From the NCBI GenBank assembly GCA_003281335.1, contig QCCG01000003.1:62001-126000 (forward strand): a stretch of DNA of 64,000 nt. The letters run 5' to 3'. A model generated the notes under the pieces. That model had not been told where the DNA came from, ran no database searches, and saw only the letters and a list, made by a program, of their open reading frames with translations. Each line of letters begins with the position of its first letter. Within the stretch, counting starts at the first letter, position 1. The DNA comes from Prochlorococcus sp. AG-347-K19 (lineage in GTDB: Bacteria; Cyanobacteriota; Cyanobacteriia; PCC-6307; Cyanobiaceae). The position numbers were made by a program, and so were the translations under genes. Below are positions 20,750 to 31,192 of the stretch, piece by piece.

Positions 20750-21244
20750 ATGAATATTTTGAAAAATCTTTTTTTATTTAATAAGAAATCTGAAAAAAAT
20801 AAAGACTTTAGTCCTGGATTAATTGATCAATATTTAGAAATTGCAAAGCTAGCAAAAGAAGCAAGAATCCAACAAAAACTTACAATAAAAGAATTGTCAT
20901 ACATTTCAAAAATTCCTGAAAGAATTATATCTTCAATAGAAAATAATAATAAAAATATTAGACCAGAGTATCCACTTATAAGATCTATATTAATTAAATT
21001 AGAGGAATGCTTAGTATTAAAAAAAAATACATTATTAAAATTAGCAGTTAGTGAAAAAAAATCTTTAAAGAAAGAGGGTAAGGATTTTTTGTTCAAGAAA
21101 TTCGATCTTATCAATACATGGCAAGGAAGTATTTTGTATTTTTTTATTTTAGTTCTAATTATATTTATATTAAAGAGATACTTTATTTTAAATGTAAATG
21201 TTATGGAGATTCAAAATATTGAAAATCAAATCATCGAAAAATAA
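20750..21244 (+). CDS. HTH (Cro/C1-like) membrane protein, RodZ-type layout
   Basis: The 164-residue protein has a helix-turn-helix domain of the HTH_25/Xre type at about residues 25-85 (AKEARIQQKLTIKELSYIS ... IPERIISSIEN). A Lys-rich linker follows, then one transmembrane helix near residues 127-145. That is the RodZ order of cytoplasmic HTH, basic juxtamembrane segment and membrane helix, but the periplasmic domain is almost absent. It might be a shortened cytoskeleton-linked RodZ or a membrane-bound regulator. The preceding 111-base gap is very AT-rich with no clear promoter. Confidence 0.68.
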   Translation: MNILKNLFLFNKKSEKNKDFSPGLIDQYLEIAKLAKEARIQQKLTIKELSYISKIPERIISSIENNNKNIRPEYPLIRSILIKLEECLVLKKNTLLKLAVSEKKSLKKEGKDFLFKKFDLINTWQGSILYFFILVLIIFILKRYFILNVNVMEIQNIENQIIEK

Positions 21245-21251
21245 TTTTTAA

Positions 21252-22772
21252 TTAATTTCTAGTTCTCCTGAATTTATTTCCTAGTTCACTAAACATTTTT
21301 ACATTATCTTCTATTTCTTCTAAAGATCGATTTAATTTCCATTTCCAGTTATTTTTTGTGGTACCAGGTTTGTTTAATCTACTTGAATCGTTCAGAGATA
21401 ATAGATCTTGTATTGGCGCAATAAAGAGATTAGCCTTTGTTCCCATGCCTATTTCTATTAAATTCCACGAAGGATCTTCTGAAAATTTATACTCATCTCT
21501 TATTCTTCTTTTGGATTCATAATCTAAATTTTCCCACCATGAAAAAGAAGTTGAGTTGTCATGAGTACCAGTGTAAACTACCCAATTTTCTCCTTTAATA
21601 TTCTTAGGTAAATAAGGATTATCTTCATTGCCATCAAAGGCAAATTGTAATATTTTCATGCCAGGCAGTTCAAAATTTTGCCTTAATTTCTCAACATCCT
21701 GGGTTATTACTCCCAGATCCTCCGCAATAATTGGTAGATAGTTAGCCCCTAGATCCTTTTTTACTTTTTTCAATAGTGTTCTACCTGGAGAATTTATCCA
21801 TTTTCCAATAATTGCCGTTTTAGAACTGCCATTAACTCTCCAGTAACCCGCTAAACCTCTGAAATGATCAAATCTCAATATGTCAACAAGTTCAAATTGC
21901 CTTTGAAATCTTTTTCTCCACCAATCGAAATTAGTCCTCTTATGCTTAGACCAAAAGTAAGTTGGAGTACCCCATAATTGACCTGTTGATGAAAAATAAT
22001 CAGGTGGAACACCACTTTGAAAGATTAAATCTCCATTTTTAAAAATTGAAAATAATGATTTATTACTCCATACATCAGCACTGTCTCTGGAGACATAAAA
22101 AGGTAAATCTCCTATCAGCTTAATATTCTTTGATTTTGCAAAGTTTTTAATAGCGCTCCATTGCTGATCAAGATGCCACTGAATTAATTTCTTAATAAGG
22201 ATCTCTTCACTTTTTTTCTTAATCCACGATTTTAAGAACTTGTTATTTTTAATTTTAAATTCTTTAGGCCATTTCCACCAAGGCAACATATTAAACTCCT
22301 CTCTGATAACAACAAATGTTGAATAATCTTCAACCCAAGAATTCCTACTGATCCAATTATTAAAATTAATTTTTCTATCTTCAGCTTGTGAACTCCAACC
22401 TTTCAAAAGGAGGTTACCTAATTTCTTTGTTAAATTATCCGCATTATCAAAATCAAAATGATCTTTATGCTGATTTATTGGACCTAGATTTTCTTTATTT
22501 GAAATATAGATAAAACCTTTTTCGATTAAATCATCTATATCCAAAAACCATGGGTTTAATGCAAAACTAGATGGGGAACTGTATGGAGAACCTGTAGAGT
22601 CTGTAGGTGTAAGAGGTAAAAATTGCCAGTATTCAATTCCATGCTTATGTAGTTTTTTTATCCACTCTTTAGCACCTCTTCCAAAAGTTCCACATACCCC
22701 TCCTCCAGGAATACATGTTGGATGCATAAGTACGCCTAATGATTTTTTTTCAAGAATTGACTCTATAGGCAT
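21252..22772 (-). CDS. malQ: 4-alpha-glucanotransferase (amylomaltase)
   Basis: MalQ disproportionates maltodextrins in glycogen turnover. The 506-residue protein is a GH77 enzyme. It begins with MHPTCIPGGGVCGTFG and has the PLTPTDSTGSPYSSPSSFALNP region. The catalytic Asp lies in VDILRFDHFRGLAGYW, an acid in IAEDLGVIT, and the GTHDNSTSFSWW block at the end of the barrel. All residues of a working enzyme are apparent. It stands alone on the minus strand, 7 bases from the convergent HTH gene. A perfect short palindrome lies 26 bases upstream of its start. Confidence 0.95.
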   Translation of the reverse strand: MPIESILEKKSLGVLMHPTCIPGGGVCGTFGRGAKEWIKKLHKHGIEYWQFLPLTPTDSTGSPYSSPSSFALNPWFLDIDDLIEKGFIYISNKENLGPINQHKDHFDFDNADNLTKKLGNLLLKGWSSQAEDRKINFNNWISRNSWVEDYSTFVVIREEFNMLPWWKWPKEFKIKNNKFLKSWIKKKSEEILIKKLIQWHLDQQWSAIKNFAKSKNIKLIGDLPFYVSRDSADVWSNKSLFSIFKNGDLIFQSGVPPDYFSSTGQLWGTPTYFWSKHKRTNFDWWRKRFQRQFELVDILRFDHFRGLAGYWRVNGSSKTAIIGKWINSPGRTLLKKVKKDLGANYLPIIAEDLGVITQDVEKLRQNFELPGMKILQFAFDGNEDNPYLPKNIKGENWVVYTGTHDNSTSFSWWENLDYESKRRIRDEYKFSEDPSWNLIEIGMGTKANLFIAPIQDLLSLNDSSRLNKPGTTKNNWKWKLNRSLEEIEDNVKMFSELGNKFRRTRN

Positions 22773-22797
22773 TTTATTAATATATTTTGATTTCTTT

Positions 22798-22810
22798 ACA
22801 CTTAAAGTGT
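22798..22810. promoter_or_regulatory. 13-bp palindrome upstream of malQ, operator-like
   Basis: ACACTT-A-AAGTGT is a perfect inverted repeat, 26 bases upstream of the malQ ATG on the minus strand. The loop is too short for a stable RNA hairpin, so a protein-binding site is the better reading. The rest of the 22773-23018 gap contains AT-rich runs and a TTGACA at 22852-22857 without a good matching -10 at 17 bases. No other feature is supported there. Confidence 0.3.
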
Positions 22811-23018
22811 TTTTAATTCTCTAAATTCCACCATATACAAATTTTTTTTAATTGACAAATATTATTCCTATCTTTTAAAACTGAATAAATAATAAATCTG
22901 ATTTTAATAAACAATTTTTTTCTTAATTGATGTGACTTTTGAAAACATCTAGTTATTATCTTTTGCGAAATTCCCATAAACGACTACGATAAGAATATAG
23001 TTTTATGGTGCAAATTTC

Positions 23019-24014
23019 GTGACAAGTTTTATCACGGCAATGCAGAGTAAAGAATCGAAGTTTAATCTAACTAACAGTAGATTAAGGTTAGTAAGTGGGA
23101 CAACAAATCCTAAATTAGCTGAAGAAATTGCGTCATACTTAGGGATTAAAAATGTACCTTTAATATCTAAAAGATTTGCTGATGGAGAACTTTATGTTCA
23201 GATTCAGCAATCTATTAGAGGTTGCGATGTATTTCTGATACAACCTACTTGCGCTCCTGTGAATGATAGTTTAATGGAACTTATGATTATGGTTGACGCA
23301 TGCAAGAGAGCATCTGCGAGACAAATAACAGCTGTAATTCCCTATTTTGGATATGCAAGGGCAGATAGAAAGACCTCTGGAAGAGAGTCTATAACTGCAA
23401 AACTAACTGCTAATTTACTTGAAAAATCAGGAGTTGATAGGGTTCTCGCTATGGACTTACACTCGGCTCAAATACAAGGGTATTTTGACATACCTTGCGA
23501 TCATATTTACGGTTCGCCTGTGTTAATTGATTATCTAGAAACTTTAGATTTAGAAGAAATAGTTGTCGTTTCACCCGATGTAGGTGGGGTAGCTAGAGCA
23601 AGAGCATTTGCAAAATTAATGAAAGATGCACCTCTGGCTATAATTGATAAAAGGAGATCAGCTCATAATATTGCTGAGAGTCTTACAGTTATTGGTGAAG
23701 TAAAAGGTAAAACGGCTATCCTCATAGACGATATGATAGACACTGGCGGCACAATTTGTTCTGGAGCTCATTTATTAAAAAAAGAGGGAGCCAATAGAAT
23801 ATTCGCATGTGCCTCGCATGCTGTTTTTTCTCCTCCTTCTTATGAAAGATTAAGTGTAAAGGATTTATTTGAACAAGTTATTGTCACTAATAGCATTCCA
23901 GTTCTTGTTAAAGATAATTTCCCTCAGTTAAAGGTCCTTTCTGTCGCTAATATGCTGGGTGAAGCTATTTGGAGAATCCACGAAGAAAGCTCTGTTAGTT
24001 CAATGTTTAGATAA
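23019..24014 (+). CDS. prs: ribose-phosphate pyrophosphokinase (PRPP synthetase)
   Basis: Prs makes PRPP from ribose 5-phosphate and ATP for nucleotide, His and Trp synthesis. The 331-residue class I enzyme has FADGELYVQI near residue 55 and the flexible-loop segment ARADRKTSGRE. DLHSAQIQGYF supplies metal ligands, and ILIDDMIDTGGTI is the PRPP-binding loop. The start is GTG at 23019. An ATG at 23040 (seven codons in) is an alternative that would remove a short, poorly conserved tip. Confidence 0.95.
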   Translation: MTSFITAMQSKESKFNLTNSRLRLVSGTTNPKLAEEIASYLGIKNVPLISKRFADGELYVQIQQSIRGCDVFLIQPTCAPVNDSLMELMIMVDACKRASARQITAVIPYFGYARADRKTSGRESITAKLTANLLEKSGVDRVLAMDLHSAQIQGYFDIPCDHIYGSPVLIDYLETLDLEEIVVVSPDVGGVARARAFAKLMKDAPLAIIDKRRSAHNIAESLTVIGEVKGKTAILIDDMIDTGGTICSGAHLLKKEGANRIFACASHAVFSPPSYERLSVKDLFEQVIVTNSIPVLVKDNFPQLKVLSVANMLGEAIWRIHEESSVSSMFR

Positions 24015-24022
24015 AAATAAAA

Positions 24023-24463
24023 TTATTTTTTGCTTTGCTTTACAAGTTGCTTTAATCTTTTTTCATAATCATTTTTTATATTTTTTGGAATGCTTTCAGG
24101 ACAAATATTAAGAGCACTTCCTACAATTTGAAATAAACCCGCATTATATAATTTTTTTTCGTCAAGTTTTTCATTCCCTAACTCTTTAATAGCTCCACCA
24201 TGCTTGCCAATTATTACATTTGCAAAAGTAGCACTGGCAATGCCAAGACCCTTATTAAAATCTATTTCAGCTTTTGAAGCTATACAAAGATAAGATGCCC
24301 CCATTTGTCTATATAGAAAAAGATCTTTTTCAGAAGCAGCAATTAAAATTTTTTCAGCATTAATTTTTTTATTTAAGGTATTAATCTCCAAAATCGAAAA
24401 GGAAATAATAAGACCAATACCTAGACATTTAAAAAATTTATTTGAATGAAAACTAATACTCAT
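24023..24463 (-). CDS. hypothetical exported protein
   Basis: This 146-residue protein has an N-terminal hydrophobic segment (residues 13-27) that reads as a signal peptide or anchor. A helical, mildly basic domain with two cysteines (about residues 60 and 118) and a Lys-rich C-terminus follow. I recognise no named family. It lies between prs (convergent, 8-base gap) and the CpcS/CpeS-like gene on the same strand. Intact coding of this length with normal codon use supports a real gene. Confidence 0.6.
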   Translation of the reverse strand: MSISFHSNKFFKCLGIGLIISFSILEINTLNKKINAEKILIAASEKDLFLYRQMGASYLCIASKAEIDFNKGLGIASATFANVIIGKHGGAIKELGNEKLDEKKLYNAGLFQIVGSALNICPESIPKNIKNDYEKRLKQLVKQSKK

Positions 24464-24525
24464 TAACTAATAACATCTATTACAAGATAACATTTATACT
24501 TTTAATATAAATCGATAAAAAGGAC

Positions 24526-25065
24526 TTACTTAATAATTTTTATTTCGTGATGATTCTCTACTATTTTTAGCTTATTTTTGTTCCATGAATATATAACCCT
24601 AAATCTATAATTATCCGAATCTACAAGTCTTGTATGTTCAAGAATATACCAATCTTTATAAGATGATTCAAAAATCATTTCGTGTTCATCAACTTGTTTG
24701 ATATTTGAAACACCTTCATCATTACTTAAATAAAAATTTTCCCTCATAAGTTGATGCCCCTTTAGAAATGCACGCATTTCACCTCGTTCTTTATATTGAG
24801 GATTTTCCTCAAAAAAATTATATTTTTTTTCTGGATACCAAGTGAATTTATAGTGAGATTCCCATTCAGATTTATTTTCAAGTGCTTGTATATTTATGTT
24901 CATACACAAGTTATAAGTTTTTTGCATTTCATCAAGAAAATATGTTCTATTAGATTTCCAGAAACCAATATTCCTCGAAAACCATCTTTTTAAATTACTA
25001 TTTAAACTAATCTCTGGAGGATTAGCTCCAAAATTTGGATTTTTCTTTTGATTGACGGCAACCAT
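24526..25065 (-). CDS. CpcS/CpeS-like chromophore-lyase family protein (calycin fold)
   Basis: This is a 179-residue protein with the family-type N-terminal block of a Phe/Trp run followed by W-x-SNRTYFLDEM (residues 31-47). The rest is a beta-rich pattern with alternating aromatic and charged residues, ending in RVIYSWNKNKLKIVENHHEIK. This resembles the S-type bilin lyases that attach phycobilins to Cys of phycobiliproteins, which have a lipocalin-like barrel. No phycobiliprotein gene lies nearby. It may be a distant paralogue with another small ligand. The assignment is tentative and is based on pattern, not on a catalytic residue. Confidence 0.5.
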   Translation of the reverse strand: MVAVNQKKNPNFGANPPEISLNSNLKRWFSRNIGFWKSNRTYFLDEMQKTYNLCMNINIQALENKSEWESHYKFTWYPEKKYNFFEENPQYKERGEMRAFLKGHQLMRENFYLSNDEGVSNIKQVDEHEMIFESSYKDWYILEHTRLVDSDNYRFRVIYSWNKNKLKIVENHHEIKIIK

Positions 25066-25171
25066 ATATAAATAAGTCCTATTTATTTCATACCCTATTT
25101 GTAGAATAAAAATAAATATCTTAAGGTGTTTATAAGGATTAACAGCTTTTCAACACTTCAGGGGAAATCAT

Positions 25172-26290
25172 TTGAATGATAAAAAAGAGCTAAAATTAAT
25201 ACTTGTGGCAGCTAGAAATCAACTTTCTAGTAATGATATCAAGTCTCTGATAGCTTATTTGGAGTCAGATGACTGTGAGTTTGAGATATCTCTTCAAATT
25301 TCTGAGCCCACAGAACAGCCAGAATTACTCGAATTACATAGATTAGTTGCTATCCCCGCTCTCATAAAGGTTTCACCTGCTCCTAAACAAATATTTGCTG
25401 GAAGTAATATTTTTTCTCAGCTACAGAAGTGGCTCCCTAGATGGACACAGGAAGGCTTAACAAAAAATCTAGGGATTAATTTGCAACCATCCAAAATTGA
25501 TTCAACAAGAACTCAAAAAGAATTTCTTCTAGAAGACGAACTTCTTGTTTTAAGACAAGAGAATGAGACATTAACAAAGAGAATAGAATCTCAGGAAAGA
25601 TTATTAAGAATGGTCGCACATGAATTAAGAACCCCTTTAACTGCTGCTACTTTGGCAGTTCAAAGTCAAAAACTTGGACAAATAGATATTACAAAATTAC
25701 AAGATGTAATTAAAAGAAGATTAGAAGAGATTGAACTCTTATCTCAGGATCTTTTAGAGGTTGGAACAACAAAATGGGAAGCTTTATTTAATCCTCAAAA
25801 AATTGAATTAGGTAATATTAGTGCTGAAGTGATACTCGAATTAGAAAAGTTCTGGAGATTAAGGAATATTGAAATTGATACGGACATCCCATCCGATCTT
25901 CCAAGTGTATTTGCTGATCAGAGAAGAATGAGGCAAGTATTTCTAAATTTATTTGAAAATGCTATTAAATTTTCTAAAGACGCTGGATCAATAAAGATTA
26001 CAATGATTCACAAAACAAACCAATGGGTAGAAATAACAATTTGTGACAAAGGTGCTGGGATCCCATTGAGCGAACAGAAAAGGATCTTTCTCGATAGAGT
26101 CAGGCTCCCACAGACTTCTGAGGGAACCTCAGGATTTGGGATAGGGCTATCTGTATGTAGAAGAATAGTGCAAGTCCATGGGGGGAGAATATGGGTTGTA
26201 TCTGAAGTTGGCGTAGGTTCTTGCTTTCATTTTACTGTTCCTGTGTGGCAAGGACAAAATAAAGATCAACAATACTTGACGAAAGGCTAG
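25172..26290 (+). CDS. sasA: circadian input/output histidine kinase SasA
   Basis: SasA senses the KaiC phosphorylation state and phosphorylates RpaA to drive clock output. The 372-residue kinase has an N-terminal KaiB-like thioredoxin-fold domain (residues 7-95). The dimerisation/phosphoacceptor region has the H-box V-A-H150-ELRTPLTAA, and the HATPase domain has [16 protein letters not shown] and the [12 protein letters not shown]2 box. The start is TTG at 25172, 8 bases after an AGGGGA ribosome-binding sequence. The gene is followed by tRNA-Glu after 41 bases. In Prochlorococcus the clock is known to lack KaiA, so this kinase would read a reduced KaiBC timer. Confidence 0.93.
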   Translation: MNDKKELKLILVAARNQLSSNDIKSLIAYLESDDCEFEISLQISEPTEQPELLELHRLVAIPALIKVSPAPKQIFAGSNIFSQLQKWLPRWTQEGLTKNLGINLQPSKIDSTRTQKEFLLEDELLVLRQENETLTKRIESQERLLRMVAHELRTPLTAATLAVQSQKLGQIDITKLQDVIKRRLEEIELLSQDLLEVGTTKWEALFNPQKIELGNISAEVILELEKFWRLRNIEIDTDIPSDLPSVFADQRRMRQVFLNLFENAIKFSKDAGSIKITMIHKTNQWVEITICDKGAGIPLSEQKRIFLDRVRLPQTSEGTSGFGIGLSVCRRIVQVHGGRIWVVSEVGVGSCFHFTVPVWQGQNKDQQYLTKG

Positions 26291-26331
26291 CCTTACTCTT
26301 AATTTTTAATAAGCTGTAATGCTAATTTCCT

Positions 26332-26404
26332 GGCCCCATCGTCTAGAGGCCTAGGACACCTCCCTTTCACGGAGGCGACAGGGGTTCGAATCCCCTTGGG
26401 GCTA
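26332..26404 (+). tRNA. trnE: tRNA-Glu (anticodon TTC)
   Basis: A 73-base sequence folds as a cloverleaf. The acceptor GGCCCCA pairs with TGGGGCT with one G-T wobble. The D arm is TAGAGGCCTAGGACA, the anticodon stem is CCTCC/GGAGG around loop CTTTCAC, and the T arm is AGGGG-TTCGAAT-CCCCT. The CCA end is not encoded. Besides translation, charged tRNA-Glu is the substrate of glutamyl-tRNA reductase, the entry to heme and chlorophyll. The gene lies between sasA and the SRPBCC gene. Confidence 0.96.
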
Positions 26405-26415
26405 TTATTTAAACT

Positions 26416-26958
26416 CTACACTAATTTTTTTGATGTTTTTGCTTGTTTATCTACAGCAAGCAAATTTTCAGAAAGATCTTTTTTTAATCTTTTTTCTATC
26501 ATTCCTATTGGCATCCATTGACAGCCTTGAACAGTGAGATCGTAAATTAATGAATTTTTGGAAGTATTTTTAATATTTTTAATTTTCCAACTACCTTCAA
26601 ATTTTCTGAAATCTCCTTTTATCAAATTAAATTTTAAAAGGCCAAGCTCCTTATCTTCGAATAAATCTATAGTTACTTCTGCTGAAAATTTCATACCAAG
26701 AAAATCCTGAGCTCCAACTTGCCTAAGATGAACATTATTGTTCTTTTGATATATTTTTTTGCTTGAAAGTAAATTTGGAATATAAAGATTTAGTCGATCA
26801 TAATCTGTTAAAACATTCCACAATGAATCAAAACTCGCAGAGGTTGTAAGTTGAGCTGCCAGTCTTCTAGTTCCGCCAGAAAGTTTTTCCATCGTTTGCT
26901 CAATTGTCTGGTAATCATTGTTTTTAGAATGATCTTCTGATTCTTGAGAATTATTCAT
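26416..26958 (-). CDS. SRPBCC / polyketide cyclase-like (START superfamily) protein
   Basis: The 180-residue protein has the SRPBCC beta-grasp pattern, with an opening SFDSLWNVLTDYDRLNLYIPNLLSSKKIYQ-type helix-strand segment. This is characteristic of Coq10-like or cyclase/dehydrase proteins that bind hydrophobic ligands. A charged N-terminal tail of about 25 residues precedes it and a basic C-terminus follows. Related cyanobacterial proteins have been linked to quinone or lipid binding, but no partner is visible here. It converges on the tRNA-Glu gene with an 11-base gap. Confidence 0.7.
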   Translation of the reverse strand: MNNSQESEDHSKNNDYQTIEQTMEKLSGGTRRLAAQLTTSASFDSLWNVLTDYDRLNLYIPNLLSSKKIYQKNNNVHLRQVGAQDFLGMKFSAEVTIDLFEDKELGLLKFNLIKGDFRKFEGSWKIKNIKNTSKNSLIYDLTVQGCQWMPIGMIEKRLKKDLSENLLAVDKQAKTSKKLV

Positions 26959-27087
26959 AAATAAATTTTTTAACCAATTAAAAAATTATTTTGTGTAACT
27001 ATACTGATAAAAACAACAAATACTGAAAAATAAAAATAATTTTGTTTATTTATTCCGATCTCAAAACGTAACCATTTTTGTGAAATC

Positions 27088-27109
27088 ACTACAAATTAAA
27101 CTACAAATT
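27088..27109 (+). repeat. two 10-bp direct repeats upstream of petH
   Basis: ACTACAAATT occurs at 27088-27097 and again at 27100-27109, a 12-base period, 30-51 bases before the petH ATG. A regulator contacting one DNA face would need about 10.5-base spacing, so the period is close but not ideal. It could also be a chance AT-rich repeat. The rest of the 26959-27138 gap is AT-rich leader with no stem-loop that I can support. Confidence 0.3.
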
Positions 27110-27114
27110 GATAA

Positions 27115-28251
<1,137 letters not shown>

Positions 28252-28361
28252 ATATTTGAGTTTTCAATTTAAGTTTTACCCTCTAAATACTTTTTGGTTT
28301 AGACACAATATGTAGCTAATATTTGAAAAAAAGAGGATTTTAAATAAAGAATACTAAAAAT

Positions 28362-29885
28362 ATGCCTTCAACTTTAAGTAATCCTCTAAGATTAGGTTTA
28401 CGTCAGGAAAGAGTCATATCTCCACAATGCTTAGTAATATTTGGTGCTAGTGGAGACCTTACTCATAGAAAATTAATACCAGCATTATTTGAACTCTATT
28501 TGCAAAGAAGAATTCCTAGTGAATTTGGAATAGTTGGTTGTGCGAGAAGACCTTGGACTGATAATGAGTTTAGAGAAAAGATGAAAGTAAAGCTATCAAA
28601 TCAAATATCTGGTAAAGAAAGGGAGTGGGAACAATTTTCTAATTATCTTTTCTATGAACCTGTTGATTTACAACAAAGTGATCATGTTGTAAGGCTTTCA
28701 AGAAGATTAAATGAAATTGATAAAACACAAGCCACTCACGGGAATAGAACATTTTATTTATCAGTATCTCCGAATTTCTATGCAAGTGGATGTAAAGCTC
28801 TTAAAGCAGCTGGCCTTTTAGATGACCCTAAGAAAAGTCGTTTAGTGATTGAAAAACCTTTTGGAAGAGATTATTCAAGTGCAAAAAAATTGAATAAGAT
28901 CGTTCAAAGTTGCGCTGAAGAAAGTCAGATTTATAGGATTGATCATTATTTAGGTAAAGAGACAGTTCAGAATATTCTTGTTTTGAGGTTTGCTAATACT
29001 ATTTTTGAACCAATCTGGAACAGAAACTATATATCAAGTGTTCAAATTACTTCATCTGAAACAGTGGGTGTTGAAGATAGAGCAGGTTATTACGAAAGCT
29101 CCGGTGCTTTAAGGGATATGCTTCAAAATCATATGACTCAAATGCTTGCTGTTACTACTATGGAACCTCCTGGAAAGTTTGAACCAGAAGCAATAAGAAA
29201 TGAAAAAGCTAAGGTTCTTCAAGCTTCAAAACTTGCTGACGAAAATGAACCATGGAATTGTTGCATAAGAGGTCAATATGGAGAGGGAGGAAATATTTCA
29301 AATCGACTCAAAGGATATAGGCAGGAAGATGGTGTTAATTGTAATAGCACGACAGAAACTTACATTGCGACAAAAGTTTTCGTTGATAACTGGCGTTGGC
29401 AAGGGGTTCCCTTTTATTTGAGAACAGGTAAAAGACTACCTAAAAGACTTGGAGAAATAGTCTTGACTTTTAAAGATGTTCCTGTACATTTATTTGAATC
29501 AACAATAATAAATCCTGCACCAAATCAGCTTATCCTTAGAATTCAGCCAAATGAAGGTGCTACTTTTAGATTTGAGGTGAAATCTCCTGGTTCTGGAATG
29601 AAATCAAGACCTGTTGAGATGGAGTTTGCTTATGATGAATCATTTGGAGAACCTTCAGATGAAGGCTATGTAAGATTATTAGCTGATGCGATGCTTTCTG
29701 ACCCAACCTTATTTACTAGAAGTGATGAAGTAGAAGCAGCATGGAAACTTTATACCCCCTTAATAGAATTGATGGATAATTCTCCTTGGAAGTTACCTAT
29801 TTATAATTATGAATCTATGACTTGGGGACCTCCTGAGTCTGATCAATTAATTTCAAAAGATAATATTTTCTGGCGTAGACCTTAA
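28362..29885 (+). CDS. zwf: glucose-6-phosphate 1-dehydrogenase
   Basis: Zwf oxidises glucose 6-phosphate to 6-phosphogluconolactone with NADP+, the first step of the oxidative pentose phosphate pathway that supports cyanobacteria at night. The 507-residue enzyme has the nucleotide-binding FGASGDLTHRKLIPALF near residue 28 and the substrate-site signature RIDHYLGKETVQN near 195. EKPFGRD lies between them. It is followed after 2 bases by opcA, its assembly and redox partner. The two form an operon with cobB downstream. Confidence 0.96.
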   Translation: MPSTLSNPLRLGLRQERVISPQCLVIFGASGDLTHRKLIPALFELYLQRRIPSEFGIVGCARRPWTDNEFREKMKVKLSNQISGKEREWEQFSNYLFYEPVDLQQSDHVVRLSRRLNEIDKTQATHGNRTFYLSVSPNFYASGCKALKAAGLLDDPKKSRLVIEKPFGRDYSSAKKLNKIVQSCAEESQIYRIDHYLGKETVQNILVLRFANTIFEPIWNRNYISSVQITSSETVGVEDRAGYYESSGALRDMLQNHMTQMLAVTTMEPPGKFEPEAIRNEKAKVLQASKLADENEPWNCCIRGQYGEGGNISNRLKGYRQEDGVNCNSTTETYIATKVFVDNWRWQGVPFYLRTGKRLPKRLGEIVLTFKDVPVHLFESTIINPAPNQLILRIQPNEGATFRFEVKSPGSGMKSRPVEMEFAYDESFGEPSDEGYVRLLADAMLSDPTLFTRSDEVEAAWKLYTPLIELMDNSPWKLPIYNYESMTWGPPESDQLISKDNIFWRRP

Positions 29886-29887
29886 AA

Positions 29888-31189
29888 ATGAAACCTCAAC
29901 TAACACTCCAAACCCCTCTGGAACTCCCTTATCAGGAAATTTCTAATTACCTCAATAAATTATGGATTTCAGAAGATAAAGATAATAGTGGAGCTAATAC
30001 ATTTACATTAATTGTCTGGCAGCCTGCTTGGCTAGAACAATGTTTAGTTCACAAAGGATTAGTAAATGGACCAATTACAGGAAATTTAAGTCCAGAGATA
30101 ATTGAAGTTGCAAAAAAATTTATTTTAGATAAAGGACTTCCTATCACTACTTCACTAAATAGTAAAGAATTAATGAATTTGTTGAAGGAAAATTTATCTA
30201 ATAAAGACTTTGAAGATTTTAGAGGACAGTTTTTTGAATCATCAATAAGTACATTGAATCCAAGAAGATTAATAACTCTAGCGCCAACATTAAATAAAAA
30301 TTCAGATATAAAAACTTTTGTATCCGCTTACTGTCCATTAAGTGATACTCCAGCTATGCAACCTATATGTGGCGATTTAGTTGTTATTAGAGGGGACTCT
30401 GCCTCAATATCTAATAAAGGATTAAAAATAATTGATGAATTATCTATTGATGAATTACCTTCATGGTTGTGGTGGAATGGAAGCTTGGATGAATCGCCTG
30501 AAATCTTCGAATATTTTACTAAGTATGGTCTAAGGTTAATAATCGATACTGCTCTTGGATCGCCCCAAAGATGTTTAAAGGTTTTAGATCAATTAAATAA
30601 TTCAAATAAAGCTATTAATGATTTGAATTGGATTAGATTGAAAAATTGGAGGGAATCATTGGCAATGATTTTTGATCCGCCTTCGAGGAGACCAATTTTA
30701 GATCATATTACTGATATTGATATTGACATCGCAGGAGATCATCTAATTCAAGCTTTGTTTTTGATTGCATGGATTAGCGATAAACTTGGTTGGTCTTTTC
30801 TAAGAGTTGAAAGAGATAGAGAATCAACAAAAATAGAGTTTGAAAGAATTAATGGTGAAACAATTTCTGCATCAATTAATCCCTTATCTTTGGGAAATCC
30901 AAGTATTCATTTAGGACAAGTTATTGGATTGAGGCTGATTTCAAAAATTAGTGAGGTCCAAAAAAATAATACTTGTGTAATACTTGGCTGTGAATCAGTC
31001 GAATGTATGAGACTTGAAGCAGGGGGGATGGCTAATATGGAATTAATAGAACAAGTTGTTCCAAATTCTTTTTCTACATCTGAGTACGATGTTAGTAAAT
31101 TATTGGGAAGTAGTAGAGGTAGTACTAGTCCTCTTTTTGAAAATTCCATTAAAATAGCCCTTCAAATATTTAATTGTTTTGATAACTAA
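29888..31189 (+). CDS. opcA: glucose-6-phosphate dehydrogenase assembly protein OpcA
   Basis: OpcA is an allosteric partner that aids oligomerisation and activation of Zwf, and it links that enzyme to thioredoxin control. The 433-residue protein starts 2 bases after zwf and has the family-like segments DLVVIRGDS, PSWLWWNGSL and CVILGCESVECMRLEAGGM near the C-terminus. The last block is Cys-bearing (two of its Cys are five residues apart), which fits redox control. The location directly behind zwf is the standard cyanobacterial context. Confidence 0.92.
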   Translation: MKPQLTLQTPLELPYQEISNYLNKLWISEDKDNSGANTFTLIVWQPAWLEQCLVHKGLVNGPITGNLSPEIIEVAKKFILDKGLPITTSLNSKELMNLLKENLSNKDFEDFRGQFFESSISTLNPRRLITLAPTLNKNSDIKTFVSAYCPLSDTPAMQPICGDLVVIRGDSASISNKGLKIIDELSIDELPSWLWWNGSLDESPEIFEYFTKYGLRLIIDTALGSPQRCLKVLDQLNNSNKAINDLNWIRLKNWRESLAMIFDPPSRRPILDHITDIDIDIAGDHLIQALFLIAWISDKLGWSFLRVERDRESTKIEFERINGETISASINPLSLGNPSIHLGQVIGLRLISKISEVQKNNTCVILGCESVECMRLEAGGMANMELIEQVVPNSFSTSEYDVSKLLGSSRGSTSPLFENSIKIALQIFNCFDN

Positions 31190-31192
31190 TAG

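Noticed and set aside
22852..22857. TTGACA upstream of prs
   Set aside because: No acceptable -10 hexamer lies at 16-18 bases; not called as a promoter.
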